This document shows positions 56,124-64,000 of a stretch of DNA of 64,000 nt, in pieces. A model generated the notes under the pieces. That model saw only the letters and a program-made list of their open reading frames with translations. It was not told the DNA's origin and searched no databases. The stretch is taken from contig NZ_JACDXJ010000001.1 in the NCBI RefSeq assembly GCF_013520865.1, forward strand, positions 4,201,501-4,265,500. Direction: 5' to 3'. The translations under genes and the position numbers were made by a program. How positions within the stretch are numbered: the stretch's first letter is position 1; the number at the start of each line of letters is the position of its first letter. The DNA comes from Microvirga mediterraneensis (GTDB lineage Bacteria > Pseudomonadota > Alphaproteobacteria > Rhizobiales > Beijerinckiaceae).

Positions 56124-56354
56124 ATGAGTCCGCGCCTACCCCCTGAGAGCCCGGACGACGACGGGCAGAGCGAATTGCTTCAAAGTGTTCACGATGCATT
56201 GAACGACCTCGCCCCCCTGACCGATCCGACGGAAGAACAGCCCCTGGCCGAGACGCAACCGGGCGCTCCAGCCTCCACGTCTCCGGACGAAACGCAGGTC
56301 GAGATCGACCGGGTCGAAGCCTACATGAGGGGTCCGACGGCGTTCACCGCCTGA
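56124..56354 (+). CDS. Small acidic hypothetical protein
   Basis: 76 residues, rich in Asp, Glu, Pro and Thr, with no hydrophobic segment. A very strong ribosome-binding site (AAAGGAGG) precedes ATG 56124, so expression is likely. Sequence (NDLAPLTDPTEEQPLAETQPG) looks intrinsically disordered. No family recognised. A perfect terminator hairpin follows at 56440-56476. Confidence 0.65.
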   Translation: MSPRLPPESPDDDGQSELLQSVHDALNDLAPLTDPTEEQPLAETQPGAPASTSPDETQVEIDRVEAYMRGPTAFTA

Positions 56355-56439
56355 CCCCGCTCTTGTATCCTGCACGTCTCAACCTGCGGCACCCGCCCCG
56401 TGCAGGCAAGCTCCTGACAATTGAACCGTCTCCTGATGC

Positions 56440-56476
56440 AACGGACCCGAACGCGGCCTGCCCGTTCGGGTCCGTT
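56440..56476 (+). terminator. Intrinsic terminator (14-bp perfect stem)
   Basis: AACGGACCCGAACG (56440-56453) pairs exactly with CGTTCGGGTCCGTT (56463-56476), followed by TCTTC. It sits between the small acidic protein gene and the convergent esterase gene and probably ends the plus-strand transcript. The T-tract is short, so efficiency is uncertain. Confidence 0.65.
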
Positions 56477-56529
56477 TCTTCGCTCATTGACGAGCGCTGT
56501 CGAATACGGCCCGAAGGCCGCGCAAGGCT

Positions 56530-58710
56530 TCAAAGCTTGCCGAGTTTGAGGAACAGCGTCTCGCCGGAAGAATTGTCGACGCCGTCGTTGTCGGTCACGA
56601 TATAGGCATCGCCCGCCGCGTCGATGGCGAAGCCTTCGACCTTGTCGAGCACGTAGCCCTTGGCCGCCTTCAGATCAGGCAGGAGATCGCGCACCAAAGT
56701 CTTCTTCACGAGCGGCAATTCGCCACCGATCTTCGCGGGCTTCATGTCCGCGAGAGACACCGCATAGAGCTTCTTCACCTTCGCCTTCTCGGCAATCTGG
56801 TTGTCGCGCTCGATGATGATGACGCGGTCGCCCGCCGCCGTGATCTCGGACAGGCCGATCCAGCCGGCCTCCGTGCTGTCGAGCGGATAGCGCACGGCGC
56901 TCCAGCTCTTGTCGGACGGCTTGTAGGCGAGAAGCTTCACGGCGTTCTTGCCGTCGTCCGCCCATTCGCGCTGGACCGCGAGCCACACGGTTTCGTCTGC
57001 GCCCGAGCCGGTGACGGTCACGCCCTCGAAGCCGTAATTCTTGGCACCCTTTTCGAGCTCCGCCGGAACGTTGATTTCCTCCTGGATTGCGCCCCTGGCA
57101 TCGACCCTGATGAGCAGGTTCTTGACGCCTTTTTCCAGATTGCCCTCGGAGGCGAGCCAGAAACCGTCCTGCGCCACGGCGATGCCTTCGAGGTCGAGCT
57201 TCTCCGCGACGGCGCCGTTGCGCGTCACGAGCGTCTCGGCCGTGATCAGCGCGGGCTTCTTCGTGGCGTCGATGGTGAGGATGCGCGGCGCGGCGCCGTA
57301 GAAGCTGTCCGTGATCGCATAGAGCTTGCCGGCCTGCGTCTTGTCGGCGGCAAGTCCCGACAATGCGCCCCAGCCCATGGGCAGGCCGTCGGCGTTCTTC
57401 GCCGAGCGGATCGTCGGATAGGTGGGAGCCGCGCGCTCGGCACGCTGGTAGATCATGACATGCGGGGCAGCACCGCCCTCGCCGTGCAGGTCCGTCTCGC
57501 TCGTGGCGACGAAGAGATTGCGCGACGGGATAGCGAGAAGCCCTTCGGGTCCGATGCCGGTCGGCAGAACCTGCAGAAATTCGGGCGTGGCGCCCGTGTC
57601 GCGGTAGACCGCGACGACCGACCCACGTTCGGAACCGACGAAGATGAGATTGTCGTTGCCGAAGCGGCCCGTCTCCACGCCTTCGATCTCGACGCCCTTC
57701 TTGTTGCGCTTGTCGGGATAGTGACCGAGAGAGACGATCTCGTGCTCCAGGCTCGCGCCGGATTCGTAGGCGATGCTGCCATTCTTGTTGAAGATGGTGA
57801 AGCCGCGCGAACCGCCCTTCCAGTCACCCTCATTGGCGGTCACGAAACGGTCGGCATCGATCCAGCGCACCGCATCCGGCTCGCGGGCGACCTTCTCCAT
57901 GGAGCCGGAGAGATCGATCCTGCCGTCCTTCTTGGTGTCGATGTTCTTGAGGTCGACGCTGCCCGCGGAGAAATGCGCCTCGACGGTACCGGTCCTGCCG
58001 TCGACGATGGCGACGTGGTTGTTCTCCTGCAGGGTCACGACGACCTTGCCCTCATCGGACACGTCCACGAATTCCGGCTCCGGATCCTCGCCCGCGACCT
58101 CCGCCAGGCCCGTCATGTTCACGGTCTTAAGAGCCGCGCAATCGACCTGATCGCCGTTCAGGGAAGCGACCACCAGGGCGCCGGCGGGCAGTTGCGGAAG
58201 CGCGCCGTCGTTGACCTCTTCGTTGCGCTCGTTCTCGATGGCGATGGCGAGGATGCCCGCCTTGGCGGCAACGGAATCGGGCTGTCCCGGCAGGGTGCAC
58301 TCGGACGAGATCTTGCGATCCGCAAGGTCCACGGCGACGAGCTTTCCGCTCGGATTGGTGAAGCTCTCTGAGGTATTGACGGCCACATAGGCCTTGCCGC
58401 CCACGACCTTCACGGAGGTGGGTTCGCCGCCCAGCGCGAGCGAACCGCCGGCCTTGGGAGACGCCGGATCGGTGATGTCGATGAAGCCCAGCGCCTTGCG
58501 CGGGCTGTCCGTGTAGACCAGCAGCTTGCCGTCCTCGCTGACGGAGATGATTTCGGCCACGGTCTCGGCCTTCTGGTCCGCATCCTTCGGCACGTTCGCG
58601 GTGATGGGGAAGCTGGCGATTCGGTCGAAATACTCGGCCGCGGAGGCGCTGAGCGCCGTGCCGGAGAGGAGCGCGACGGCAAGGGAGCCGGCGATGAAGG
58701 AACGGTGCAT
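56530..58710 (-). CDS. Exported phytase-like esterase / beta-propeller protein
   Basis: 726 residues with a Sec signal (MHRSFIAGSLAVALLSGTALSASA). The first ~400 residues look like a beta-propeller (repeated strand text such as LLVYTDSPRKALGFIDITDPASPKAGGSL, GKAYVAVNTSE, GKVVVTLQENNHVAIVD). The C-terminal half matches the esterase-like activity of phytase domain (GLAADKTQAGKLYAITDSFYGAAPRILTID, KLDLEGIAVAQDGFWLASEG, VEGFAIDAAGDAYIVTDNDGVDNSSGE). Expected to be periplasmic and to act on phosphate or ester compounds. A possible Pho box lies about 52-69 bases upstream of ATG 58710. Confidence 0.85.
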   Translation of the reverse strand: MHRSFIAGSLAVALLSGTALSASAAEYFDRIASFPITANVPKDADQKAETVAEIISVSEDGKLLVYTDSPRKALGFIDITDPASPKAGGSLALGGEPTSVKVVGGKAYVAVNTSESFTNPSGKLVAVDLADRKISSECTLPGQPDSVAAKAGILAIAIENERNEEVNDGALPQLPAGALVVASLNGDQVDCAALKTVNMTGLAEVAGEDPEPEFVDVSDEGKVVVTLQENNHVAIVDGRTGTVEAHFSAGSVDLKNIDTKKDGRIDLSGSMEKVAREPDAVRWIDADRFVTANEGDWKGGSRGFTIFNKNGSIAYESGASLEHEIVSLGHYPDKRNKKGVEIEGVETGRFGNDNLIFVGSERGSVVAVYRDTGATPEFLQVLPTGIGPEGLLAIPSRNLFVATSETDLHGEGGAAPHVMIYQRAERAAPTYPTIRSAKNADGLPMGWGALSGLAADKTQAGKLYAITDSFYGAAPRILTIDATKKPALITAETLVTRNGAVAEKLDLEGIAVAQDGFWLASEGNLEKGVKNLLIRVDARGAIQEEINVPAELEKGAKNYGFEGVTVTGSGADETVWLAVQREWADDGKNAVKLLAYKPSDKSWSAVRYPLDSTEAGWIGLSEITAAGDRVIIIERDNQIAEKAKVKKLYAVSLADMKPAKIGGELPLVKKTLVRDLLPDLKAAKGYVLDKVEGFAIDAAGDAYIVTDNDGVDNSSGETLFLKLGKL

Positions 58711-58744
58711 GGGATCCCCACGAGACGGTCAAGGTTAGCCGGAT

Positions 58745-58779
58745 CGTCATGCGCCCGGCATATGACGGGCGCATGACGA
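58745..58779 (-). promoter_or_regulatory. Palindrome overlapping a possible Pho box
   Basis: CGTCATGCGCCCG (58745-58757) and CGGGCGCATGACG (58766-58778) are exact complements. On the minus strand TCGTCAT-GCGC-CCGTCAT (58779-58762) has the 7-4-7 direct-repeat layout of PhoB boxes (CTGTCAT-N4-CTGTCAT) with C in place of T in both halves. It is upstream of the phytase-like esterase gene, which would fit phosphate control. Confidence 0.45.
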
Positions 58780-58911
58780 TCGGTGAACCGCACCAAGGGG
58801 ATGCCGTTTTGCACCCAACCCGCATGTCAAACGTTGTCGAGACCGAAACCGCACGATAGCTGTTCCGCATCACGCCACCGCGCCGTTTGACCGATTTCGA
58901 CAGGAGCCTTC

Positions 58912-59955
58912 ATGAGCATCGGGCTGATCGCCTTGCTGGACGACATCGCGGCCATCGCCAAGGTCGCGGCGGCCTCGCTCGACGATGTGACCGCCCAGGC
59001 GGCCAAGGCCGGCGCGAAGGCGGCCGGCGTGGTGATCGACGACGCCGCCGTGACGCCGCGCTACGTGACGGGCTTCTCGGCCGCCAGGGAGCTGCCGATC
59101 GTCGGCAAGATCGCCCTCGGCTCTCTCAAGAACAAGCTGATCTACCTCCTGCCGGCCGCCCTCCTTCTCAGCTTCTTCGCCCCTTGGGCCATCACGCCGC
59201 TGCTCATGATCGGCGGCGCCTATCTCTGCTACGAGGGTTCGGAAAAGGTGTTCGGGGCGCTGTTTCCCCATGGGGCCCACGAGCATGAGCGGGCCACCCA
59301 GATCGAGGGGAACGTCGAGGACGAGAAGGTCAGCAGCGCCATCAAGACCGACTTCATCCTCTCGGCCGAGATCATGGCGATCACGCTGGCCAGCATCCCG
59401 GTGGGATCGACCTGGATGCAGGCCGCGGTGCTCGCCATCGTGGGAATCGGCATCACGGCCCTGGTCTATGGCGGCGTCGCCTTGATCGTGAAGGCGGACG
59501 ACGTCGGCGTGGCGCTCGCCCGCGCTCCCCGGCCGGTCTCCAGCCTGCTGCGGCGCGCGCCCGAGAGCGCTCCCCTGCACACGGACCGCCTGCTGGCGCC
59601 GCTCACCAAGACCTTCGGCCGCGGCCTCGTGAAGGCCATGCCCGGCCTGCTCCAGACCCTCGCCATCGTGGGCACGGCCGCGATGGTCTGGGTCGGCGGC
59701 GGCATCATCATCCACGGCCTCGAAGGCTACGGCTTCGCCGGCCTCGGCCACGTCATCCACGAGATCGCCGCGGCGGCGGGACACGCGGTCCCGAGCATCA
59801 GTGGCGCGGTAGAATGGCTGGTCTCGGCCGCCGCCTCCGGCCTCGTCGGGCTCCTCATCGGCGCCATCCTGATCCCCCTCGTCCACTTCGTCGCTGTGCC
59901 GCTTCTGAGGTCCTTGCGCGGCGCGAACAGGAAGGCGGAGAAGCCCACCGTCTAA
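58912..59955 (+). CDS. DUF808 family membrane protein (YedI-like)
   Basis: 347 residues. The conserved N-terminal [51 protein letters not shown] block identifies the family. Several hydrophobic helices follow ([54 protein letters not shown], and further C-terminal ones). Inner-membrane location; function unknown. It ends 47 bases before uvrB on the same strand. Confidence 0.92.
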   Translation: MSIGLIALLDDIAAIAKVAAASLDDVTAQAAKAGAKAAGVVIDDAAVTPRYVTGFSAARELPIVGKIALGSLKNKLIYLLPAALLLSFFAPWAITPLLMIGGAYLCYEGSEKVFGALFPHGAHEHERATQIEGNVEDEKVSSAIKTDFILSAEIMAITLASIPVGSTWMQAAVLAIVGIGITALVYGGVALIVKADDVGVALARAPRPVSSLLRRAPESAPLHTDRLLAPLTKTFGRGLVKAMPGLLQTLAIVGTAAMVWVGGGIIIHGLEGYGFAGLGHVIHEIAAAAGHAVPSISGAVEWLVSAAASGLVGLLIGAILIPLVHFVAVPLLRSLRGANRKAEKPTV

Positions 59956-60002
59956 CCAGCTATCCTCTTCCCTTCTCGGGTCGTTCGTACCATATTCGTT
60001 CT

Positions 60003-62708
60003 ATGGCCAAATCACCCAAGAAGCCCAAGCTTTCCACCGGGAAGGCGTCCAAACCTGATCTGAAGCCCCTGGCCCCCCATTTGGCGGAACTCCTCAATCC
60101 GGCGGTCAACCGGGAGCGGGAGGCGGCCGAGGGTTTTGCCGAGCGGGTGCAGGAAACCTTCATCCATGGCGACATCACCGATGTCGATCCGGCACTCGCC
60201 AAGAAGCTTGGCCTGAAGGGCCCGGACGACGGGCCGGACGTCGCCGAGGAACTCGGCGACCTCGGCTCCGGCTCGGGCTTCTCCGCCACTGTCGATGCGC
60301 TGTCGCGGCTGCTGACGGAAGGCGATCCGCGCTTCAAGAACGGCAAGGCCTGGGTGCCGCACCGCCCCCCTCGCCCCGAGAAGTCAGAAGGCGGCATCCC
60401 GTTCAAGATTAAATCCGATTTCACGCCCTCCGGCGACCAGCCCAACGCCATCCGCGAGCTTGTGGACGGCGTGCGGCGTGCCGAGCGCGACCAGGTGCTG
60501 CTCGGCGTCACCGGCTCGGGCAAGACCTTCACCATGGCCAAGGTGATCGAGGAGACGCAGCGCCCTGCCCTCATCCTCGCGCCGAACAAGACGCTCGCCG
60601 CGCAGCTTTACGGCGAGTTCAAGTCGTTCTTCCCCGACAACGCGGTGGAGTACTTCGTCTCGTACTACGACTATTATCAGCCCGAGGCCTATGTGCCGCG
60701 CTCGGACACCTTCATCGAGAAGGAGAGCTCCATCAACGAGCAGATCGACCGCATGCGCCACTCGGCCACGCGCGCGCTGCTGGAGCGCGACGACGTGATC
60801 ATCGTGGCGTCCGTGTCGTGCATCTACGGTATCGGCTCGGTCGAGACCTATACGGCCATGACCTTCTCCGTGAAAGTGGGCGAGCGCATCGAGCAGCGCC
60901 AGCTCATCGCCGACCTCGTGGCCCTGCAGTACAAGCGCATCCAGAGCGATTTCGCGCGCGGCACCTTTCGCGTGCGCGGCGATGTCATCGAACTCTTCCC
61001 GGCCCACTTGGAGGACCGTGCTTGGCGCATTGGCCTGTTCGGCGACGAGATCGAGAGCATCGTCGAGTTCGATCCGCTCACCGGCAAGAAGACCAACGAC
61101 CTGCAATTCGTGAAGGTCTACGCGAACTCGCACTACGTGACGCCGCGCCCGACCCTGCAGCAGGCCGTGAAAGGCATTCAGGACGAGCTGCAGCACCGCC
61201 TGCAGGAACTCGCCCGCATGGGCCGCCTGCTCGAAGCGCAGCGGCTCGAGCAGCGCACGCAGTTCGACCTGGAGATGATCGAAGCCACCGGCGTGTGCAA
61301 CGGCATCGAGAACTATTCGCGCTACCTCACAGGCCGCAAGCCCGGCGAGCCGCCGCCGACCCTGTTCGAGTACCTGCCCGACAACGCGCTCGTCTTCACC
61401 GACGAGAGCCACGTGACCGTGCCGCAGATCGGCGGCATGTATCGCGGCGACTTCCGCCGCAAGGCGACGCTCGCCGAATACGGCTTCCGCCTCCCCTCAT
61501 GCCTCGACAACCGCCCGCTGCGCTTCGAGGAATGGGACGCCATGCGCCCGCAATCGATCCACGTGTCGGCGACGCCCGCCAAATGGGAGATGGAGCAGAC
61601 CGGCGGCATCTTCGTCGAGCAGGTCATCCGCCCCACGGGTCTCGTCGATCCCATCGTGGAGATCAGGCCTGCGCGAAGCCAGGTCGACGATCTCGTGCAT
61701 GAGGTCAAGGAACTCTCCGCTCAAGGGTATCGCACGCTCGTGACCACGCTCACCAAGCGTATGGCCGAGGACCTCACGGAATACATGCACGAGAACGGCA
61801 TCCGCGTGCGCTACATGCATTCGGACATCGACACTCTGGAGCGCATCGAGATCATCCGCGACCTGCGGCTCGGCGCCTTCGACGTGCTCATCGGCATCAA
61901 CCTCCTGCGTGAAGGCCTCGACATCCCCGAATGCGCGCTCGTGGCCATTCTCGATGCGGACAAGGAGGGCTTCCTGCGTTCCGAGACGTCGCTGGTGCAG
62001 ACCATCGGCCGTGCAGCGCGTAACGTGGAAGGCAAGGCGATCCTCTACGCCGACAAGATCACCGGCTCCATGGAGCGCGCGATCGCGGAGACCAACCGCC
62101 GCCGCGAGAAGCAGCTCGCCTACAATGCCGAGCACGGCATCACGCCGCAGAGCGTGAAGAAGAACATCGCGGACATTCTCGAGAGCGTCTACGAGCGCGA
62201 TCACGTGTCGGTCGATACGGGTCTCGCCGACAGGACCGTCGGCCACAACCTCAAGGCCGTCATCGCCGACATGGAGAAGCGCATGCGCGAAGCGGCCGCG
62301 AACCTGGAGTTCGAGGAGGCCGCGCGCCTGCGCGACGAGCTCAAGCGCCTGCAGGCGACGGAGCTCGCGATCAGCGACGACCCGATGGCGCGGCAAAGCG
62401 ACGTGGAGAAGGAAGCGGGAAAGTATGGCGGCTCGCGCAAATACGGCCGCAGCGCCAACCTGCCGCCGAAGGGGCTTCCCCCGTCACCCGATGGGGCGAG
62501 CGAAGGCGACGAGGATTCCGAGTCTTACGGTCCCACCGGCAAGGGCCGCTCCGACGAGGGCACCCGCATCCGCAAGCCCGGCCTCGACGAGATGGGCCCG
62601 GGCACCGACCGCGAGGTCCCGCTGAACTACCGCGAACGCCCGGCCGCCCGCTCCACGCAAGGCTTCGCGGGGCAGAAGCCGAAATACAAGGGGCGCAAGG
62701 GACGGTAA
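60003..62708 (+). CDS. uvrB: Excinuclease ABC subunit UvrB
   Basis: 901-residue nucleotide-excision repair helicase-like subunit that verifies damage with UvrA and recruits UvrC. Walker A GVTGSGKT at 168-175, the beta-hairpin [33 protein letters not shown] (DEAD-box type), and helicase motif [11 protein letters not shown] are all present. The UVR domain ([26 protein letters not shown]) is near the C-terminus. It is much longer than the 673-residue E. coli protein: about 130 extra N-terminal residues and a basic Gly/Pro/Arg-rich C-terminal tail of about 120. ATG 60003 follows the DUF808 gene by 47 bases. Confidence 0.97.
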   Translation: MAKSPKKPKLSTGKASKPDLKPLAPHLAELLNPAVNREREAAEGFAERVQETFIHGDITDVDPALAKKLGLKGPDDGPDVAEELGDLGSGSGFSATVDALSRLLTEGDPRFKNGKAWVPHRPPRPEKSEGGIPFKIKSDFTPSGDQPNAIRELVDGVRRAERDQVLLGVTGSGKTFTMAKVIEETQRPALILAPNKTLAAQLYGEFKSFFPDNAVEYFVSYYDYYQPEAYVPRSDTFIEKESSINEQIDRMRHSATRALLERDDVIIVASVSCIYGIGSVETYTAMTFSVKVGERIEQRQLIADLVALQYKRIQSDFARGTFRVRGDVIELFPAHLEDRAWRIGLFGDEIESIVEFDPLTGKKTNDLQFVKVYANSHYVTPRPTLQQAVKGIQDELQHRLQELARMGRLLEAQRLEQRTQFDLEMIEATGVCNGIENYSRYLTGRKPGEPPPTLFEYLPDNALVFTDESHVTVPQIGGMYRGDFRRKATLAEYGFRLPSCLDNRPLRFEEWDAMRPQSIHVSATPAKWEMEQTGGIFVEQVIRPTGLVDPIVEIRPARSQVDDLVHEVKELSAQGYRTLVTTLTKRMAEDLTEYMHENGIRVRYMHSDIDTLERIEIIRDLRLGAFDVLIGINLLREGLDIPECALVAILDADKEGFLRSETSLVQTIGRAARNVEGKAILYADKITGSMERAIAETNRRREKQLAYNAEHGITPQSVKKNIADILESVYERDHVSVDTGLADRTVGHNLKAVIADMEKRMREAAANLEFEEAARLRDELKRLQATELAISDDPMARQSDVEKEAGKYGGSRKYGRSANLPPKGLPPSPDGASEGDEDSESYGPTGKGRSDEGTRIRKPGLDEMGPGTDREVPLNYRERPAARSTQGFAGQKPKYKGRKGR

Positions 62709-62784
62709 GCGGCGCTTCCTTATCGGGTGCATGTGATCACCGCCCCGGACTCGATCCGGGGACCTCGGCGAAGACAAAAGCACC

Positions 62785-62886
62785 GGTGTCATTCCCGGCC
62801 GGAGCGCAGCGGAGGGGAAGGGAACCCACAAGCCTGCGCTTGAACGTGGATCCCCTTCCCTCGCTTCGCTCGCCGGGGATGACACC
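62785..62886. repeat. Long intergenic inverted repeat (GGTGTCATTCCCGGC ends)
   Basis: GGTGTCATTCCCGGC (62785-62799) pairs with GCCGGGGATGACACC (62872-62886), allowing one mismatch. The inner arms GGAGCGCAGCGGAGGGGAAGGGA and TCCCCTTCCCTCGCTTCGCTC-type pairing continue the stem. It is in the gap between the convergent uvrB and cyclase genes. Confidence 0.75.
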
Positions 62887-62896
62887 GTAGCGTCCC

Positions 62897-63709
62897 TCAT
62901 CGCCAGTTCACCGCGAAAGCCTCCACGGGCTGCGTAAACCCCTTCACGACGCGGCTTCCCAGGTCCACGAAGGAGAAGCGCGGGGCGACCAGGGTGGTGA
63001 TGATCTCCGACACCACGATGCTGTCGGGCTCGGCGCCCTGGCACAGGCGGGCGGCCTTCTGCACCGTCGCGCCGAACAGGTCGTTGTGGTCGGCCACGGG
63101 CTCACCCGCGTCGAGGCCGATGCGCACGCTCAGCTTTTCGCGGCTCGCCAGGTTGAAGGCCTCGAAAGCCTGCTGGATCGCCCGGGCGGCATCCACGGCG
63201 GCGGTCGCGTCGTCGAAGGCGGCCATGATCCCGTCTCCGGTGTGCTTGACCTCGCGCCCGCCTTTATCGCGCAGGGCGCGGCGCACCATGGCATCGTGCG
63301 CCCGCACCATCTCGACGGCGCGCGTATCGCCGAGGCGCGCCGTCATGGCGGTCGAGTCGACGATGTCGGTGAACATGATCGTGCGCAGGGCCGGATCGAC
63401 TCTGCCCCCGGAGCAGCAGGCGTCCGGCTCAGGATCGGAAATTCGGCCGAGGAAGGCCTCGACGGCCGACAGATCGACCGCGATCACGTCGCGGGCGATT
63501 TCCCCATGCGCCTCGTCGTGCACCTGCATGGCGGTCTCGATGTCGGGCGCGTCGATGAGGCAGAACGCGGTGCCGCGGGTGTCGTCGAACCAGTAGGTCA
63601 GGAACCGGACCCCGTATCGCCCCTGGACCTCCAGGTCCTGCTGGTGCACCTGGGCGATGTCGGCGGCGGTCAGGCCCTTCAGCTCGTGCCGGTCCAGGAA
63701 GATGGGCAT
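62897..63709 (-). CDS. DUF4242 domain fused to a class III nucleotidyl cyclase
   Basis: 270 residues. Residues 1-90 match DUF4242 (MPIFLDRHELKGLTAADIAQVHQQDLEVQGRYGVRFLTYWFDDTRGTAFCLIDAPD in pieces), a small ferredoxin-like domain thought to bind nickel or other ligands in some relatives. A short CCSGG linker follows. The cyclase domain has IMFTDIVDSTAMTARLGD (metal Asp), KHTGDGIMAAFDD (second Asp) and LFGATVQKAARLCQGAEPDSI. It would form cAMP or cGMP under control of the N-terminal domain. Convergent with uvrB. Confidence 0.87.
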   Translation of the reverse strand: MPIFLDRHELKGLTAADIAQVHQQDLEVQGRYGVRFLTYWFDDTRGTAFCLIDAPDIETAMQVHDEAHGEIARDVIAVDLSAVEAFLGRISDPEPDACCSGGRVDPALRTIMFTDIVDSTAMTARLGDTRAVEMVRAHDAMVRRALRDKGGREVKHTGDGIMAAFDDATAAVDAARAIQQAFEAFNLASREKLSVRIGLDAGEPVADHNDLFGATVQKAARLCQGAEPDSIVVSEIITTLVAPRFSFVDLGSRVVKGFTQPVEAFAVNWR

Positions 63710-63852
63710 GGTGGATATCCCTCCGTGCCCCCGGCCTTAACTTACACGGTTCGGCCAAAACGGGCGATGCCCCTTTCGTTCTGTCCCTAAGGGGTAAGCG
63801 ACGCGGCCGCCCGTCCGCCCGATCCGCACATTGTCGGACGGCCGCATCAACG

Positions 63853-63888
63853 AAAGCCGGATCCACTTTTGCGCGCGATGCGCTATGT
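63853..63888. repeat. Partial copy of palindromic repeat family B
   Basis: GAAAGCCGGATCCACTTTTG and GCGCGATGCGCT match the core of the CCGGATCCACTTTTCC / CGATGCGC elements at 20303-20412 and 29188-29270. It lies in the upstream region of the aldo/keto reductase gene. Confidence 0.6.
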
Positions 63889-63923
63889 AGACCCTCTGCC
63901 TCATGCCCCTGCTGGAGAGTTCG

Positions 63924-64000
63924 ATGGCCTATCTGCCCGCCGAGACCCGCTATGACGAGATGCTCTACAACCGGTGCGGCCGCAGCGGGTTGCTCCTGCC
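63924..64000 (+). CDS. Aldo/keto reductase (YghZ/MgrA type), 5' part only
   Basis: Begins ATG 63924 after GGAGAG and runs off the window. The 25 complete codons read AYLPAETRYDEMLYNRCGRSGLLLP, closely matching the start of L-glyceraldehyde 3-phosphate reductases (YghZ), where YxRCGRSGLxLP precedes the catalytic barrel. The assignment rests on this short stretch alone. Confidence 0.75.
   Translation, partial: MAYLPAETRYDEMLYNRCGRSGLLL

Noticed and set aside
59970..60003. LexA box upstream of uvrB
   Set aside because: Two GTTC motifs are present but separated by 11 bases, not 7.

Overview
The window is GC-rich chromosomal DNA from an alphaproteobacterium of the order Hyphomicrobiales (Rhizobiales), probably Methylobacteriaceae and possibly Microvirga. 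This rests on the yqeY-dnaG-rpoD / carA and carB-greA / Lrp-trxB-LysR gene blocks, the CHC2-degenerate primase, DUF992 and DUF3775 proteins, and the intergenic palindromes. The genus is an inference.

Bases 1-9000 look accessory. A sugar or sugar-acid uptake and oxidation operon comes first: an ABC permease cut by the window edge, two SDR dehydrogenases, an enolase-superfamily enzyme and an ABC ATPase. An inactivated IS5-family element follows, inserted at CTAG at the end of an intergenic repeat. Then come a large secreted RTX/VCBS protein with an AT-rich 5' part and a frameshifted tyrosine recombinase remnant beside a tRNA with anticodon CAT. This fits the decayed end of an island joined at the tRNA 3' end.

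Bases 9300-21400 carry stress and redox genes: a glutathionyl-hydroquinone reductase, a class III nucleotidyl cyclase, two Fe(II)/2-oxoglutarate oxygenases, a periplasmic protein paired with a di-heme peroxidase-cupredoxin fusion behind a possible Irr-type box, Ada, a PEP-mutase/isocitrate-lyase family enzyme, an Fsr-type efflux pump, a CAP-RTX exoprotein and two DUF1801 proteins.

Bases 21600-43700 are core chromosome: an MgtC/DUF4010 membrane protein, rpoD, dnaG, yqeY, carA, carB, greA, an Lrp regulator, an ELM1-family protein, trxB and a LysR regulator. LysE, cupin, methyltransferase, MFS, GtrA and SDR genes are interspersed. An 840-base gap between lysE and yqeY holds a palindromic repeat and a near-consensus promoter abutting a GTTC-N7-GTTC motif, with no convincing ORF behind it.

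Bases 43900-64000 hold fadD, an EF-G-like GTPase lacking the catalytic His, aspartate aminotransferase, an orphan TctC protein, a VOC protein, a PQQ-type sugar dehydrogenase, two small membrane proteins, a secreted C13 (caspase-clan) peptidase, DUF3775, a phytase-like exported esterase behind a possible Pho box, DUF808, uvrB, a DUF4242-cyclase fusion and the start of an aldo/keto reductase. Several families of intergenic palindromes recur throughout. No CRISPR array, rRNA or replication origin was seen.
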